A stretch of 64,000 bases of DNA from Pinibacter aurantiacus (GTDB taxonomy: Bacteria; Bacteroidota; Bacteroidia; Chitinophagales; Chitinophagaceae), in contig NZ_JAHSPG010000001.1 of assembly GCF_019130065.1 (NCBI RefSeq), forward strand, positions 744,001 to 808,000, in the 5' to 3' direction. Numbering within the stretch: position 1 is the stretch's first letter; each line of letters opens with the position of its first letter. Both the position numbers and the translations under genes were made by a program. Positions 25,463 to 35,329 of the stretch are shown one piece after another. A model generated the notes under the pieces. The model made no database searches, was not told where the DNA came from, and was given only the letters and a program-made list of their open reading frames with translations.

Positions 25463-26227
25463 TTAATTGTCGACTGTCAATCCTGCTCCAAGGAATTCAT
25501 TGTTCAGGCGAGCGATGTTTACCATTGAAATCTCTTTAGGGCAAACGGCTTCGCAAGCGCCGGTGTTTGTACATGAACCGAAACCTTCTTTATCCATTTG
25601 AGCGATCATGTTCAATGCACGACCCTTATGCTCTGGCTGACCTTGTGGCAACAATGCCAAGTGAGAAACCTTTGCAGAAACGAACAACATAGCTGAGCTA
25701 TTTTTACAAGCTGCTACGCAAGCTCCGCAACCGATACAAGCTGCTGCTGCGAAAGAAGCATCGGCATCGTCTTTATTAATCGGAATGGCGTTTGCATCTA
25801 CGGCGTTACCGGTGTTTACAGAAATGAAACCACCTGCCTGGATGATGCGGTCGAATGAAGTTCTGTCTACCATCAAATCTTTGATCACAGGGAAAGCGTT
25901 CGCTCTCCATGGTTCGATGGTAATGGTATCGCCGTCTTTGTATGCACGCATGTGCAACTGGCAGGTTGTGTTTGCATGCCAAGGACCATGCGGCTTTCCA
26001 TCAATGTACATGGAACAGGTTCCACAAATACCCTCACGGCAGTCGTGGTCAAATGCAATCGGGTCCTGCCCTTCTCTGATCAACTGCTCATTCAAAACGT
26101 CTACCATTTCCAGGAACGACATTTCCGAAGAAATATCACTCAGCTTGTACGTTTCAAAACCACCTTTTGCTTTATTGTTTTTCTGGCGCCACACTTTGAG
26201 TGTGAGATTCATGTTATAATGTTCCAT
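25463..26227 (-). CDS. sdhB: Succinate dehydrogenase / fumarate reductase iron-sulfur subunit
   Basis: 254 aa. The N-terminal 2Fe-2S ferredoxin domain has [15 protein letters not shown]. The C-terminal part has [17 protein letters not shown] and CEAVCP for the 4Fe-4S and 3Fe-4S clusters. It carries electrons between the flavoprotein and the cytochrome b subunit. An alternative ATG five codons downstream ([10 protein letters not shown]) is equally plausible. It is separated from sdhA by 545 bp containing a broken four-helix-bundle gene in repeat arms, which is unusual for this operon. Confidence 0.96.
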   Translation of the reverse strand: MEHYNMNLTLKVWRQKNNKAKGGFETYKLSDISSEMSFLEMVDVLNEQLIREGQDPIAFDHDCREGICGTCSMYIDGKPHGPWHANTTCQLHMRAYKDGDTITIEPWRANAFPVIKDLMVDRTSFDRIIQAGGFISVNTGNAVDANAIPINKDDADASFAAAACIGCGACVAACKNSSAMLFVSAKVSHLALLPQGQPEHKGRALNMIAQMDKEGFGSCTNTGACEAVCPKEISMVNIARLNNEFLGAGLTVDN

Positions 26228-26232
26228 AGCTA

Positions 26233-26772
26233 ATGTGCTAATTTGAAAATTTGAAAATTTGAAAATTCGTGTGCGGCAACCAGGTAAAAAGGTAACTATC
26301 CTTTTGATGAGGAAATGATTTTGGAAAGAATTCGGAGAATTACTTCCAAGTCATTTCGCAACTTTTCTTCAAACCTATAACCCTCACTTTTCTCACAAAG
26401 GACTAACCAATATTTTGTTTCACTTGCTTCTTTCGCCGCAATCTTCATTTTATGTATAAAGTCTACTTTGCTTTCAGCATTCTGTGCTTCAAATACGTTG
26501 GCTCCTATGGACGTTCCCTATTTTAAAAGCTGGTTCGCTATTACGTATTTTCTATCATGTTCAAGAACTTCACAATATTTAATGATTGCCAACGAAAACG
26601 CTACCGTTTTTTCAACAATCACATTCTGCTTGTCATTTCGCATAATTTAGTGATAATACTTTGGTCAAGGCTCTCACTATAATTATACAATTCAATCTAT
26701 TTGAATAATCGAAAATTATTTGCATGTGGCACAGAAAGCATTTTCAAATCACCACATCTTCAAATTTTCAAA

Positions 26773-26780
<8 letters not shown>
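26233..26780. repeat. ATTTGAAA-array inverted repeat enclosing a four-helix-bundle pseudogene
   Basis: The left arm (26238-26270) is CTAATTTGAAAATTTGAAAA-type octamers. The right arm (about 26741-26776) is ATTTTCAAATC...CTTCAAATTTTCAAAT. The right arm includes the stop codon of sdhA, and the left one starts about 10 bp from the sdhB start. The element fills the sdhA-sdhB gap. Confidence 0.82.
26296..26643 (-). pseudogene. Four-helix-bundle (S23/IVS-type) protein gene broken by an amber codon
   Basis: From the ATG at 26643 the minus strand reads a typical four-helix-bundle protein: MRNDKQNVIVEKTVAF, then HDRKYVIANQLLK, where codon 42 is TAG (26520-26518). The same frame then continues without further interruption as GTSIGANVFEAQNAESK to a TAG at 26298-26296, 115 codons in all. 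Intact relatives have a Ser- or Arg-type residue at this position before GTSIGAN. The rest of the frame is intact, so the disruption looks recent, or the TAG is a sequencing error or is read through. Confidence 0.85.
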
Positions 26781-28746
<1,966 letters not shown>

Positions 28747-28857
28747 ATGAATTTGAAAATTTGAGCGCCGGAAGCATGATTGCGTCGTGTTTTCCAGCCG
28801 ATTATTGTCAAATGATTTTAATCTAATTTTTCCTACAACTTCAAAACAGTTGTCTAT
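28747..28857. other. sdhC-sdhA spacer with one ATTTGAAA half-arm
   Basis: A short GAATTTGAAAATTTGA stretch (from 28748) sits right before the sdhA start and has no mirror arm here. It matches the arms flanking the pseudogene between sdhA and sdhB. Confidence 0.55.
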
Positions 28858-29556
28858 CTATTTTACCCAACCTAAGTGCATGCTGATTGGCATCAGGGCG
28901 AAAAGAAGCACTACGATGATGGAAAACGCAACACCTGTTGCCTTGATGATAGCCATATATCTTTTATTAACCACTCCAATTGTTCTGAAAGAACTTTGGA
29001 AACCATGCAGTAAATGAAATAATAAGGAAGCACATCCAATTAGGTATAATGCAACAACCCAAGGCGCCTGGAACACTACCACCATTCTCGCGAAAAGATC
29101 GTGGTATGGTTTGCCATCGATAATGGTTTCTTCCAAACCGGTAATACGTGAAGGAACCCAGAACTGAGCAATGTGTACAATAAGGAAAAGGAACACCAAA
29201 GTACCCAACAGACCCATGCTGCGGCTGTACCATTTGCTTCCGCGGTTGCCCAGTTTTACTGCGTAACCTACAGAACGGGTGCTGCGGTTTTTCATTTCAA
29301 TAGCATAACCCTGGAAGATGTGCAGCAAAATACCTGCAAAAAGACCGACTTCCAGCAAACGTGGTACCCAGTTAGCGCCCATAAAGTGAGCAGCTTTATT
29401 AAACATAGCACCGTGATCTTCGCTGTCAAACCATGTTGCAAAAATGCAGGCATTCAGTCCTACGTGAACAATTAAGAAGAGAATCAGGAAAATTCCTGTG
29501 AGAGCCATTACAAACTTTTTGCCGATCGAGGAAGTAAAAAATTCAGACCATTTCAT
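28858..29556 (-). CDS. sdhC: Succinate dehydrogenase cytochrome b subunit, type B
   Basis: 232 aa with five predicted transmembrane helices (about 13-35, 60-80, 112-132, 155-178, 200-222). Histidines suitable for two hemes occur in HVGLNACIF, HIFQGYA, VHIAQF and FHLLHGFQSSFRT. This one-subunit, di-heme anchor is typical of the Bacteroidota complex, and no sdhD follows. It anchors SdhAB to the inner membrane and reacts with menaquinone. It is first in the operon. Confidence 0.95.
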   Translation of the reverse strand: MKWSEFFTSSIGKKFVMALTGIFLILFLIVHVGLNACIFATWFDSEDHGAMFNKAAHFMGANWVPRLLEVGLFAGILLHIFQGYAIEMKNRSTRSVGYAVKLGNRGSKWYSRSMGLLGTLVFLFLIVHIAQFWVPSRITGLEETIIDGKPYHDLFARMVVVFQAPWVVALYLIGCASLLFHLLHGFQSSFRTIGVVNKRYMAIIKATGVAFSIIVVLLFALMPISMHLGWVK

Positions 29557-29934
29557 GTCAAACTATTATTTATCTATTTATGAGGCCTTAAAAATAACTG
29601 AAGCTTAAACGCTGATAGTGATACAATTATTTCAAAGGAAAGTGCTTTGTTGAGCTATAGATCCTGAAAATTGGCACAAATCCTGGTTTCCACGGCAGGG
29701 GTCATATAGCAGTTATCCGTTTAGATTGTGCAAAAATAAGGTAGTAAGTATTTCAAGTTGCTTTTCTCAGGATATTTTTATGACAATTCCATGATATTCT
29801 GTATCAACGACACAAATTCTTTTTATCGAATTATAAAAATTACACTTACGAGCAGGTATTGGTGTGGAGGATTTAGATAATCATAATTTCCGTATTACAT
29901 TTATTATATATACCCCTGACTAAAATAAAAACCC
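29557..29934. other. Divergent intergenic region between sdhC and the SUFU-domain gene
   Basis: 378 bp without a gene, repeat arm or RNA fold that could be recognised. It holds the sdh promoter candidate at 29731-29738 and AT-rich DNA upstream of the plus-strand gene. Confidence 0.5.
29731..29738 (-). promoter_or_regulatory. Promoter -7 element (TATTTTTG) for sdhCAB
   Basis: On the minus strand TATTTTTGCACAATC matches TAnnTTTG. A CTTG is seen about 15 bp upstream, shorter than the usual spacing. The leader would be about 170 nt. Confidence 0.4.
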
Positions 29935-30492
29935 ATGAACCCCGCGGAAAAATATCTCGAGCACCTGGATAATATTTTCCAGCAAGAACCCTTGTTCTAT
30001 AAAAACAAAAGCCTGATCGAAGGCGTGCCCGGAATAACGTCAATTGTTTACATAGACATTCCTGAACCGGGCTTTATAACCGCTTTTACCTATGGCCTGT
30101 CCATTGTCAGGCATCCTGATTGGAAATTCGGAAGGCCGGAACTTTGCATTTCTGTGAAATCTTCGAGACTGGATTGGGCATTTGCCCTGGGCTATCTTGC
30201 TAACAAGCTTCGTGGCGATTGCCCGTTTAGCTATGGACAATCGATCAATTTCCGCGAAAAAATAAGTGAGGATTCAGAAATGGATGCTTTTTTCATTTTT
30301 GCACCCAGTACCCTGGAAAAGGACGACTATCTTAACATCGACATAGGCGCAGACTACAACATAAATATTGCGGGATTGTACCCAATCTACTCGGATGAAC
30401 TGAAAATATTTGAGAAGATTGGGCTGGAAGAATTCTGGCATCACCCGGACTTTGATAATTATAGTGTTACGAGAAAACGGATAAGAATATAG
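29935..30492 (+). CDS. SUFU (suppressor of fused)-like domain protein
   Basis: 185 aa, soluble, no signal peptide. The pattern fits bacterial SUFU proteins: an N-terminal helix (YLEHLDNIFQQEP), beta strands with FITAFTYGLSIVRH and GRPELCISVKSS, a helical LDWAFALGYLANKLRGD, and the late GLYPIYSDELKIFEKIG with HPDFDNY. In bacteria this fold is common among immunity and toxin-neighbour proteins, but no toxin gene is adjacent. The gene is single, between sdhC (divergent) and accD. The assignment rests on overall pattern only. Confidence 0.68.
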   Translation: MNPAEKYLEHLDNIFQQEPLFYKNKSLIEGVPGITSIVYIDIPEPGFITAFTYGLSIVRHPDWKFGRPELCISVKSSRLDWAFALGYLANKLRGDCPFSYGQSINFREKISEDSEMDAFFIFAPSTLEKDDYLNIDIGADYNINIAGLYPIYSDELKIFEKIGLEEFWHHPDFDNYSVTRKRIRI

Positions 30493-30509
30493 CATGGATG
30501 CCCATTCTG

Positions 30510-30585
30510 ACTAACTCTCAACTCTCCATTCTCCCCTCTCAACTAAACAACTAATTTCTAGTTTAATTTCTAATTCCTATCTTAG
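30510..30585. repeat. Unpaired arms of TTGAGAG and TTAGAAA families
   Basis: CTAACTCTCAACTCTCCATT (from 30511) followed by CTAATTTCTAGTTTAATTTC and neighbours (about 30550-30578). Both are in the rightward (mirror) orientation without left arms. They lie upstream of accD. Confidence 0.6.
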
Positions 30586-30614
30586 CCGCCCAATTTTTTA
30601 AACTTTTTAAACGC

Positions 30615-31529
30615 ATGGCAAAAAACGAAGAGGATTTTTCAGCTAATCTTGCCGGAGAAGACGGCCAGAGTGAAGAATCAAAATCAAGTTGGTTCAAGCG
30701 CATCAAGAAAGGTATCCTAACAACTACTTCCGAAAAAAAAGAAACACCAGAGGGACTTTGGGCAAAATGTCCTGAATGTAATTATATATCTACGGTTACT
30801 GAGTTGAAGGAAAATCTGTTTGTTTGCCCGAAATGTAATTACCATCACCGCATCGGTAGTTCCGAATACTTCGATATCATTTTCGACAATGGCGAGCACA
30901 ATGTGATGTTTGAAAATATCCGTTCAAAAGACTTTTTACATTTTACGGATTTGAAACCGTATCAAAAAAGACTGGAAGAAACATGGAAGAAAACGGACCT
31001 TACCGACTCCATCCGTGTTGCATCCGGTAAGGTTGATGGTGAAGATTTCGTGATTGCCTGTATGGACTTCGAATTTATAGGTGGTTCATTGGGCAGTGTA
31101 ATGGGCGAAAGAATTTCAAGAGCAGTTGACTATGCCATCGAGCACAAAACACCATTGATGATCATCTGTAAAAGTGGTGGCGCCCGTATGATGGAGAGTG
31201 CATTCTCGCTGATGCAGTTAGCGAAAGTTTCCGGTAAATTGTCTCAGCTAACCGATGCTAAAATTCCTTACATATCCTTCCTGACCGATCCATCTTTTGG
31301 TGGTATTTCAGCGTCATTTGGTATGTTGGGAGATCTGAACATAGCAGAGCCTGGCGCCCTGATCGGTTTCGCCGGACCTCGTGTTATTAAGGAAACAATA
31401 AAGAAAGATTTACCTGAAGGATTTCAGCGTAGCGAATTTTTGCTAGAGCATGGATTCCTTGATTTCATCATAGACAGAAAGGCACTTAAAGAGAGATTGT
31501 CAACTTTATTGGTTCTCTTCAGGAGTTAG
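30615..31529 (+). CDS. accD: Acetyl-CoA carboxylase carboxyltransferase subunit beta
   Basis: 304 aa. The N-terminal zinc ribbon has two CPxC pairs (CPECNYIS and CPKCNYHH, about 52-75). The crotonase-like carboxyltransferase core has GEDFVIACMDFEFIGGSLGS, MGERISRAVDYAIE and CKSGGARMMESAFSLMQ. It transfers the carboxyl group from biotin to acetyl-CoA as the first committed step of fatty-acid synthesis, pairing with AccA encoded elsewhere. Its TAG stop is the first triplet of a TTAGTTG repeat arm. Confidence 0.97.
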   Translation: MAKNEEDFSANLAGEDGQSEESKSSWFKRIKKGILTTTSEKKETPEGLWAKCPECNYISTVTELKENLFVCPKCNYHHRIGSSEYFDIIFDNGEHNVMFENIRSKDFLHFTDLKPYQKRLEETWKKTDLTDSIRVASGKVDGEDFVIACMDFEFIGGSLGSVMGERISRAVDYAIEHKTPLMIICKSGGARMMESAFSLMQLAKVSGKLSQLTDAKIPYISFLTDPSFGGISASFGMLGDLNIAEPGALIGFAGPRVIKETIKKDLPEGFQRSEFLLEHGFLDFIIDRKALKERLSTLLVLFRS

Positions 31530-32066
31530 TTGTTAGTTGTTGATTGTTAGTTGTTAGGCATCAGATTCAATTATTCCCTGCTAACAACTAACAACTATAA
31601 GCTACAACTACCATTATAACCGACCAGTATAATCAATCTCGCTAAATGAATAATTATACTGAACTCGAAGTTTGGAAAGCGGCAAGGGATCTGGTTAACG
31701 ATATATATATTCAAACAAAGTTTTTTCCCAAAGAAGAGTTGTTTGGATTGGTTCAGCAGATGCGAAGATGCGCCGTTTCAGTACCATCAAACATAGCTGA
31801 AGGGTGTGGCAGAAATTCAGCTAAAAATACCATCCAATTCTTATTTATTTCCCGGGGTTCGTTATTTGAATTGGAAACGCAGCTTTATATCGCGCTGGAT
31901 CAACAATTTATATCTGAGGGGAATTTTGATGTCATTTTTTTGAAAATCAGAAACTGCAAGAAGTTGCTCCATGGATTTATAAACTACTATCAAAAACTTT
32001 CAGCTATAGAAAAGTGACGTTAGTTCAAAAGCCTAACAACTATTAACTAACAACAAACAACTGGCA
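31523..32066. repeat. TTAGTTG-array inverted repeat enclosing an intact four-helix-bundle gene
   Basis: The left arm (31525-31558) has four to five GTTAGTT/GTTGATT heptamers ending TTAGGC. A short internal mirror (CTAACAACTAACAAC) follows at about 31583. The far right arm GCCTAACAACTATTAACTAA and following bases (32029-32061) closes the element 10 bp before the smpB start. The gene at 31646-32017 lies between the arms. The element fills the whole accD-smpB interval. Confidence 0.85.
31646..32017 (+). CDS. Four-helix-bundle protein (S23 / intervening-sequence family)
   Basis: 123 aa. Typical family features are ELEVWKAARDLVNDIYIQTK, FPKEELFGLVQQMRRCAVSVPSNIAEG and the later LFELETQLYIALDQQ. 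These small helical proteins are best known as ORFs in 23S rRNA intervening sequences and as relatives of the Avd accessory protein of diversity-generating retroelements. No rRNA or reverse transcriptase is nearby. It is flanked by inverted TTAGTTG arrays between accD and smpB. A relative from a different subfamily, broken by TAG, lies between sdhA and sdhB. Function unknown. Confidence 0.9.
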   Translation: MNNYTELEVWKAARDLVNDIYIQTKFFPKEELFGLVQQMRRCAVSVPSNIAEGCGRNSAKNTIQFLFISRGSLFELETQLYIALDQQFISEGNFDVIFLKIRNCKKLLHGFINYYQKLSAIEK

Positions 32067-32070
32067 CAAC

Positions 32071-32508
32071 ATGGCAGAAATAAGAAACAGATCGGCTTTT
32101 CACGAATACTACATTGAAGATACTTATGTAGCGGGGCTTGTATTGGTTGGAACGGAAGTGAAATCATTGCGTGCAGGCAAGGTTAGTTTCAATGATAGCT
32201 ATTGTTATTTGCACAAAGGTGAAATGTTCATTAAAAGTCTGCACATTTCTGAATACGCATTTGGCACTCTCTACAAACACGAGCCAACACAAGAACGTAA
32301 GTTACTGCTCACAAAAAAAGAACTCAAAAAACTACAGGGAAAAACTACTGAAAAAGGATACACTATCGTTCCGCTTCGTATTTTTTTCAACGATAAAAAC
32401 ATCGCAAAGATTGAGATAGGACTAGGAAAAGGTAAAAAGCTGCACGACAAAAGAGAAACGATCAAACAGCGCGATACAGAACGTGAAATGAAAAGATACC
32501 TGAAATAG
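32071..32508 (+). CDS. smpB: SsrA-binding protein
   Basis: 145 aa, normal length. The beta-barrel core has IRNRSAFHEYYIEDTYVAGL, GTEVKSLRAGKVSFNDSY and KSLHISEYAFG. The C-terminal tail KGKKLHDKRETIKQRDTERE enters the decoding centre. It brings tmRNA to stalled ribosomes for trans-translation. The ATG follows directly after the repeat arm that ends the accD-smpB element, so expression probably depends on a promoter inside or upstream of that element. Confidence 0.97.
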   Translation: MAEIRNRSAFHEYYIEDTYVAGLVLVGTEVKSLRAGKVSFNDSYCYLHKGEMFIKSLHISEYAFGTLYKHEPTQERKLLLTKKELKKLQGKTTEKGYTIVPLRIFFNDKNIAKIEIGLGKGKKLHDKRETIKQRDTEREMKRYLK

Positions 32509-32605
32509 ACCGACCTGCGACAACCTAAAAATAACTTGGATGACTTACTGTATAATGTGCCTTAACTGGCATGAATTTTAGTACCTTTTAGTACCACTAC
32601 AAACT

Positions 32606-33778
32606 ATGCGAACCAAATTATTACTTCTGTCACTACTCTTTCATTTAAGTACCCAGGCGCAAACGGTTACCGGCAGCTGGTATGGTAATGCTGACGTAAT
32701 GCTTTCGGGTCGCCACAATAATTATCTCGCAGAGATGATCATTAAACAAAAAGGTAATGAAGTCGTTGGCATCTTAGGTTACTATTTCAAAAATGGTTAT
32801 CAAAGCGTATATATTCATGGAAACTTTGATAAAGCTTCCAGAACAATTACAATAGATAATATTCCCATCACTTATTTCCGCGCAAAAGATATTGACGGCG
32901 TTAATTGTTATATGGACTTTACCGGAGTACTTGTTGTTTCAAGGGTGAAGAGCAATATTAACGGCTATTTTTCGAGCGATCCAAAATACAAATACACCTG
33001 CCCTGAGCTACGTGTTACTTTTGATCTTGATATTGACGAGAACAACAAGCAGGATAGCCTTATTAAAAACACTGTTGCTAAAAAATTCTGGCAACCATTA
33101 CCACAGGACGTAATTGTCGACAACGAAAAACCAGTAAAAAAAGAAACACCAGCAGTTGCCAAAACGGAGCCCATTATTGTAGTGAGGGACACTCCTGTTG
33201 TTGCTAAAGCAGAACCTGTCATCACAAAAGATACTCCTGCTGTTGCTAAAACCGAACCCGCTGTAACAAAAGATACAGCCGCAGCGGTTGCCGTAATAGA
33301 AAAAGAAGAATCACTCAAAAGTGCAAAACAAGCAGTAGTAAAAACGCAGGCACCTGTGATTGCGCCTCCGGTTGCTATTGCCATGGCCCCGCAACAGCCA
33401 TCTGAAAAGGATTTGCTGGTAAAAGCATTTGAAAAGAGAAAAAATATTTACAGCAAGGAAATTGTCGTAGCCTCAGATTCTGTTCGTGTTAGTTTTTATG
33501 ACAATGGGGAAATTGATGGGGATAGCATTTCTGTTTTCCTGAACAATCAGCCGATTCTCATGAAACAAGAACTCGCTGCCACTGCGTTAAACATCTACAT
33601 CGTATTGGATAAAACAAAAGATGTAAATGAGCTGAGCATGTTTGCTGAAAACCTCGGCAAATACCCACCCAACACCGCTTTGATGGTATTGTATGACGGG
33701 AACCAGCGCCAGGAAGTTTATTTATCCAGCAGTCTTTCGCAAAATGCGACGATAAGGATCAGACGGAAGATCAATTAG
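32606..33778 (+). CDS. Secreted protein, paralog 3 of a three-member family
   Basis: 390 aa. Signal peptide (about 1-19, ending STQAQ). The N-terminal domain (about 20-150) opens with TVTGSWYGNA and includes a Cys pair. The linker (about 165-275) has repeated PVVAKAEP / PAVAKTEP units separated by VITKDT-like spacers. The C-terminal domain (about 285-390) has YDNGEIDGDSISVFLNN, AENLGKYPPNTALM and QEVYLSS. The design matches the genes at 9121 and 12302. The function is unknown; the repeated linker is the kind of low-complexity tract that can vary in length by slippage or recombination. Confidence 0.84.
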   Translation: MRTKLLLLSLLFHLSTQAQTVTGSWYGNADVMLSGRHNNYLAEMIIKQKGNEVVGILGYYFKNGYQSVYIHGNFDKASRTITIDNIPITYFRAKDIDGVNCYMDFTGVLVVSRVKSNINGYFSSDPKYKYTCPELRVTFDLDIDENNKQDSLIKNTVAKKFWQPLPQDVIVDNEKPVKKETPAVAKTEPIIVVRDTPVVAKAEPVITKDTPAVAKTEPAVTKDTAAAVAVIEKEESLKSAKQAVVKTQAPVIAPPVAIAMAPQQPSEKDLLVKAFEKRKNIYSKEIVVASDSVRVSFYDNGEIDGDSISVFLNNQPILMKQELAATALNIYIVLDKTKDVNELSMFAENLGKYPPNTALMVLYDGNQRQEVYLSSSLSQNATIRIRRKIN

Positions 33779-33940
33779 GAATTAAGAATTATCAATTAAG
33801 AATTCTTTATAGGCTGCATTCTCCATTGAATGCAGCTTTTATTATTTTACAAGCTGTCGCAAACGAAATATGCCCGATAACATTCTTAGTGCAGCGCAGA
33901 GAGCATTCTTAATTCCTAATTCCTAATTCCTAATTCCTAA
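33774..33940. repeat. Inverted heptamer-array element, TTAGGAA/TTAAGAA family
   Basis: The left arm ATTAGGAATTAAGAATTATC (from 33775) includes the stop of paralog 3. The right arm (33908-33938) has four AATTCCT units and includes the stop of the oxidoreductase gene. A terminator hairpin lies inside at 33813-33836. Confidence 0.87.
33811..33850 (+). terminator. Rho-independent terminator inside the repeat element
   Basis: The 9-bp stem GCTGCATTC (33813-33821) / GAATGCAGC (33828-33836) is followed by TTTTATTATTTT. Confidence 0.82.
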
Positions 33941-34980
33941 AACTTCACCACCTTCTTCTCATCATTACTTTCAAACGCAGCTTCAATGACGCGAATCACA
34001 TTCAGACCGTCTTCTGCGCTAACAGGAACGGGCTTATCGAAGCGGATGGCTTCATACACCTGTTTGAAATAGTCATTATAATTTCCCTGGAGTGTGTCGA
34101 TATAATCACGAACAACGGTGCCGCTTTTTTCCGTGTGCAGCAAGCCTTTTTCCGTTTCCGGTTCAATGCCCCATGCGTCGGTATTGGGCAATATTTTTTT
34201 GTCAAGATTCGCTTCCTGCACATCCCCTCTTGATTTAACAAAAGAACCCAGCGTGCCGTGTAAGCTGTACGCAGCCAGAGGTTCACGTACCAGATAGCTA
34301 CTCTTTAATCTCACTCTTAATTCGGGATAGTACAAAAGCACTTCGAAGTAATCATCCACTTTAGAGACTTCGCGAATAATGCGGATGTCTCCGAAAACCG
34401 CATCAGGCAAGCCAAACAGCGTTAATGCCTGATCAATTAAGTGAGAACCCAAGTCATACAATGCACCTGTTCCATCACCTGGCGTTTCCTTATGTGTTTT
34501 GGGACTCAGCTCTTGTTTATAACGGTCGAAATGAATTTCAGCTTCCACGATTTTTCCGAGATAGCCTTCATCAATCACTTTTTTCACCGTTTTAAAGTCA
34601 CTATCAAACCTGCGATTGTGGTACACCACAAGTTTTTTGTTTTGCTCCTCAGAAAGCGTTTGCAATTCTTTCGCCTGGTCAGAATGTACGGTAAATGGCT
34701 TCTCTACAATCACATGTTTGCCTGCCAGCAAAGCCTTTTTTGCGTATTCAAAATGCGTAACATTAGGTGTATTCACGATCACCAGTTCAATGGCGTCATC
34801 GGCCAGCAATTCTTCGTAACTATCGTAAGAAATAATGGATGGATATTTTTCTGCAGCAAGCTTCTTACTGCGCTCCCACACGGCGTACAATTCAAAATGA
34901 GGCAAGGTTTCAATAAACGGAGCATGGAACAATCTGCCTGACATGCCAAAGGAACACAATGCTGTTTTGATAGGCTGCAT
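33937..34980 (-). CDS. Gfo/Idh/MocA family NAD(P)-dependent oxidoreductase
   Basis: 347 aa. The N-terminal Rossmann domain (about 5-125) has FGMSGRLFHAPFIETLP in place of the usual GxGxxG. ELVIVNTPNVTHFEYAKKAL and the family EKPFTVHSDQA motif (Glu-Lys-Pro) follow. The C-terminal substrate domain has GTGALYDLGSHLIDQAL. It resembles YdgJ/YvaA-type sugar or inositol dehydrogenases. The substrate is not predictable. It is single, with its stop in a TTAGGAA array. Confidence 0.9.
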   Translation of the reverse strand: MQPIKTALCSFGMSGRLFHAPFIETLPHFELYAVWERSKKLAAEKYPSIISYDSYEELLADDAIELVIVNTPNVTHFEYAKKALLAGKHVIVEKPFTVHSDQAKELQTLSEEQNKKLVVYHNRRFDSDFKTVKKVIDEGYLGKIVEAEIHFDRYKQELSPKTHKETPGDGTGALYDLGSHLIDQALTLFGLPDAVFGDIRIIREVSKVDDYFEVLLYYPELRVRLKSSYLVREPLAAYSLHGTLGSFVKSRGDVQEANLDKKILPNTDAWGIEPETEKGLLHTEKSGTVVRDYIDTLQGNYNDYFKQVYEAIRFDKPVPVSAEDGLNVIRVIEAAFESNDEKKVVKF

Positions 34981-35039
34981 GATGATTTTTTTGGTTCGGT
35001 GTTAAAATGTGGCTTAGCTAAAGGGAGAACGTAAAGATA

Positions 35040-35250
35040 GTTTAGGAATTTGAAAATTTGAGGATTTGAAAATTTGAAAATGGAGAGAACGGAACACTGA
35101 TTCTCAAGATTATGCTGATTGATCATGATTTCTTTTCAATAATTTAATAATTCAATGACTCAGCCTTTCGATAAACCTCAACCTGATCCTGATTCAACCC
35201 AAAAATCAGTGTAAATCAGTCCAATCTGCGTCATCTGCGTTCCATTTTTG
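35040..35250. repeat. Mosaic of ATTTGAAA, TTCTCAAGATT and AAATCAGTC repeat arms
   Basis: AGGAATTTGAAAATTTGAGG (from 35041) is an unpaired octamer arm. GAACACTGATTCTCAAGATT (35091-35110) resembles the arms at 52811-52830. AAATCAGTGTAAATCAGTCC (35203-35222) with ATCTGCGTCATCTGCG matches the right arm at 23622-23665. This fills most of the 349-bp gap upstream of valS. Confidence 0.7.
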
Positions 35251-35275
35251 CGTGCCGAAAACGGCTTAAAATCAT

Positions 35276-35283
35276 TATTTTTG
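35276..35283 (+). promoter_or_regulatory. Promoter -7 element (TATTTTTG) for valS
   Basis: TATTTTTGCAGCCC matches TAnnTTTG and gives a leader of about 45 nt. A TTTG occurs further upstream (35247-35250), but the 25-bp spacing is longer than usual. Confidence 0.5.
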
Positions 35284-35329
35284 CAGCCCTCCGCATTGTA
35301 AATTTTGCGGCAAAATTTTATTTAAAACA

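Noticed and set aside
26468-26650. Plus-strand 60-codon frame between sdhA and sdhB
   Set aside because: It is the mirror of the four-helix-bundle pseudogene, whose minus-strand frame matches the family on both sides of the TAG.
29557-29934. Possible small RNA or riboswitch upstream of sdhC
   Set aside because: No stable stem or known riboswitch core could be found by eye; only a promoter-like element is supported.
31646-32017. 23S rRNA intervening sequence
   Set aside because: The four-helix-bundle family is known from rRNA insertions, but accD and smpB flank the gene and no rRNA sequence is present.
31646-32017. Diversity-generating retroelement (Avd relative)
   Set aside because: No reverse transcriptase, template repeat or variable repeat was found nearby.
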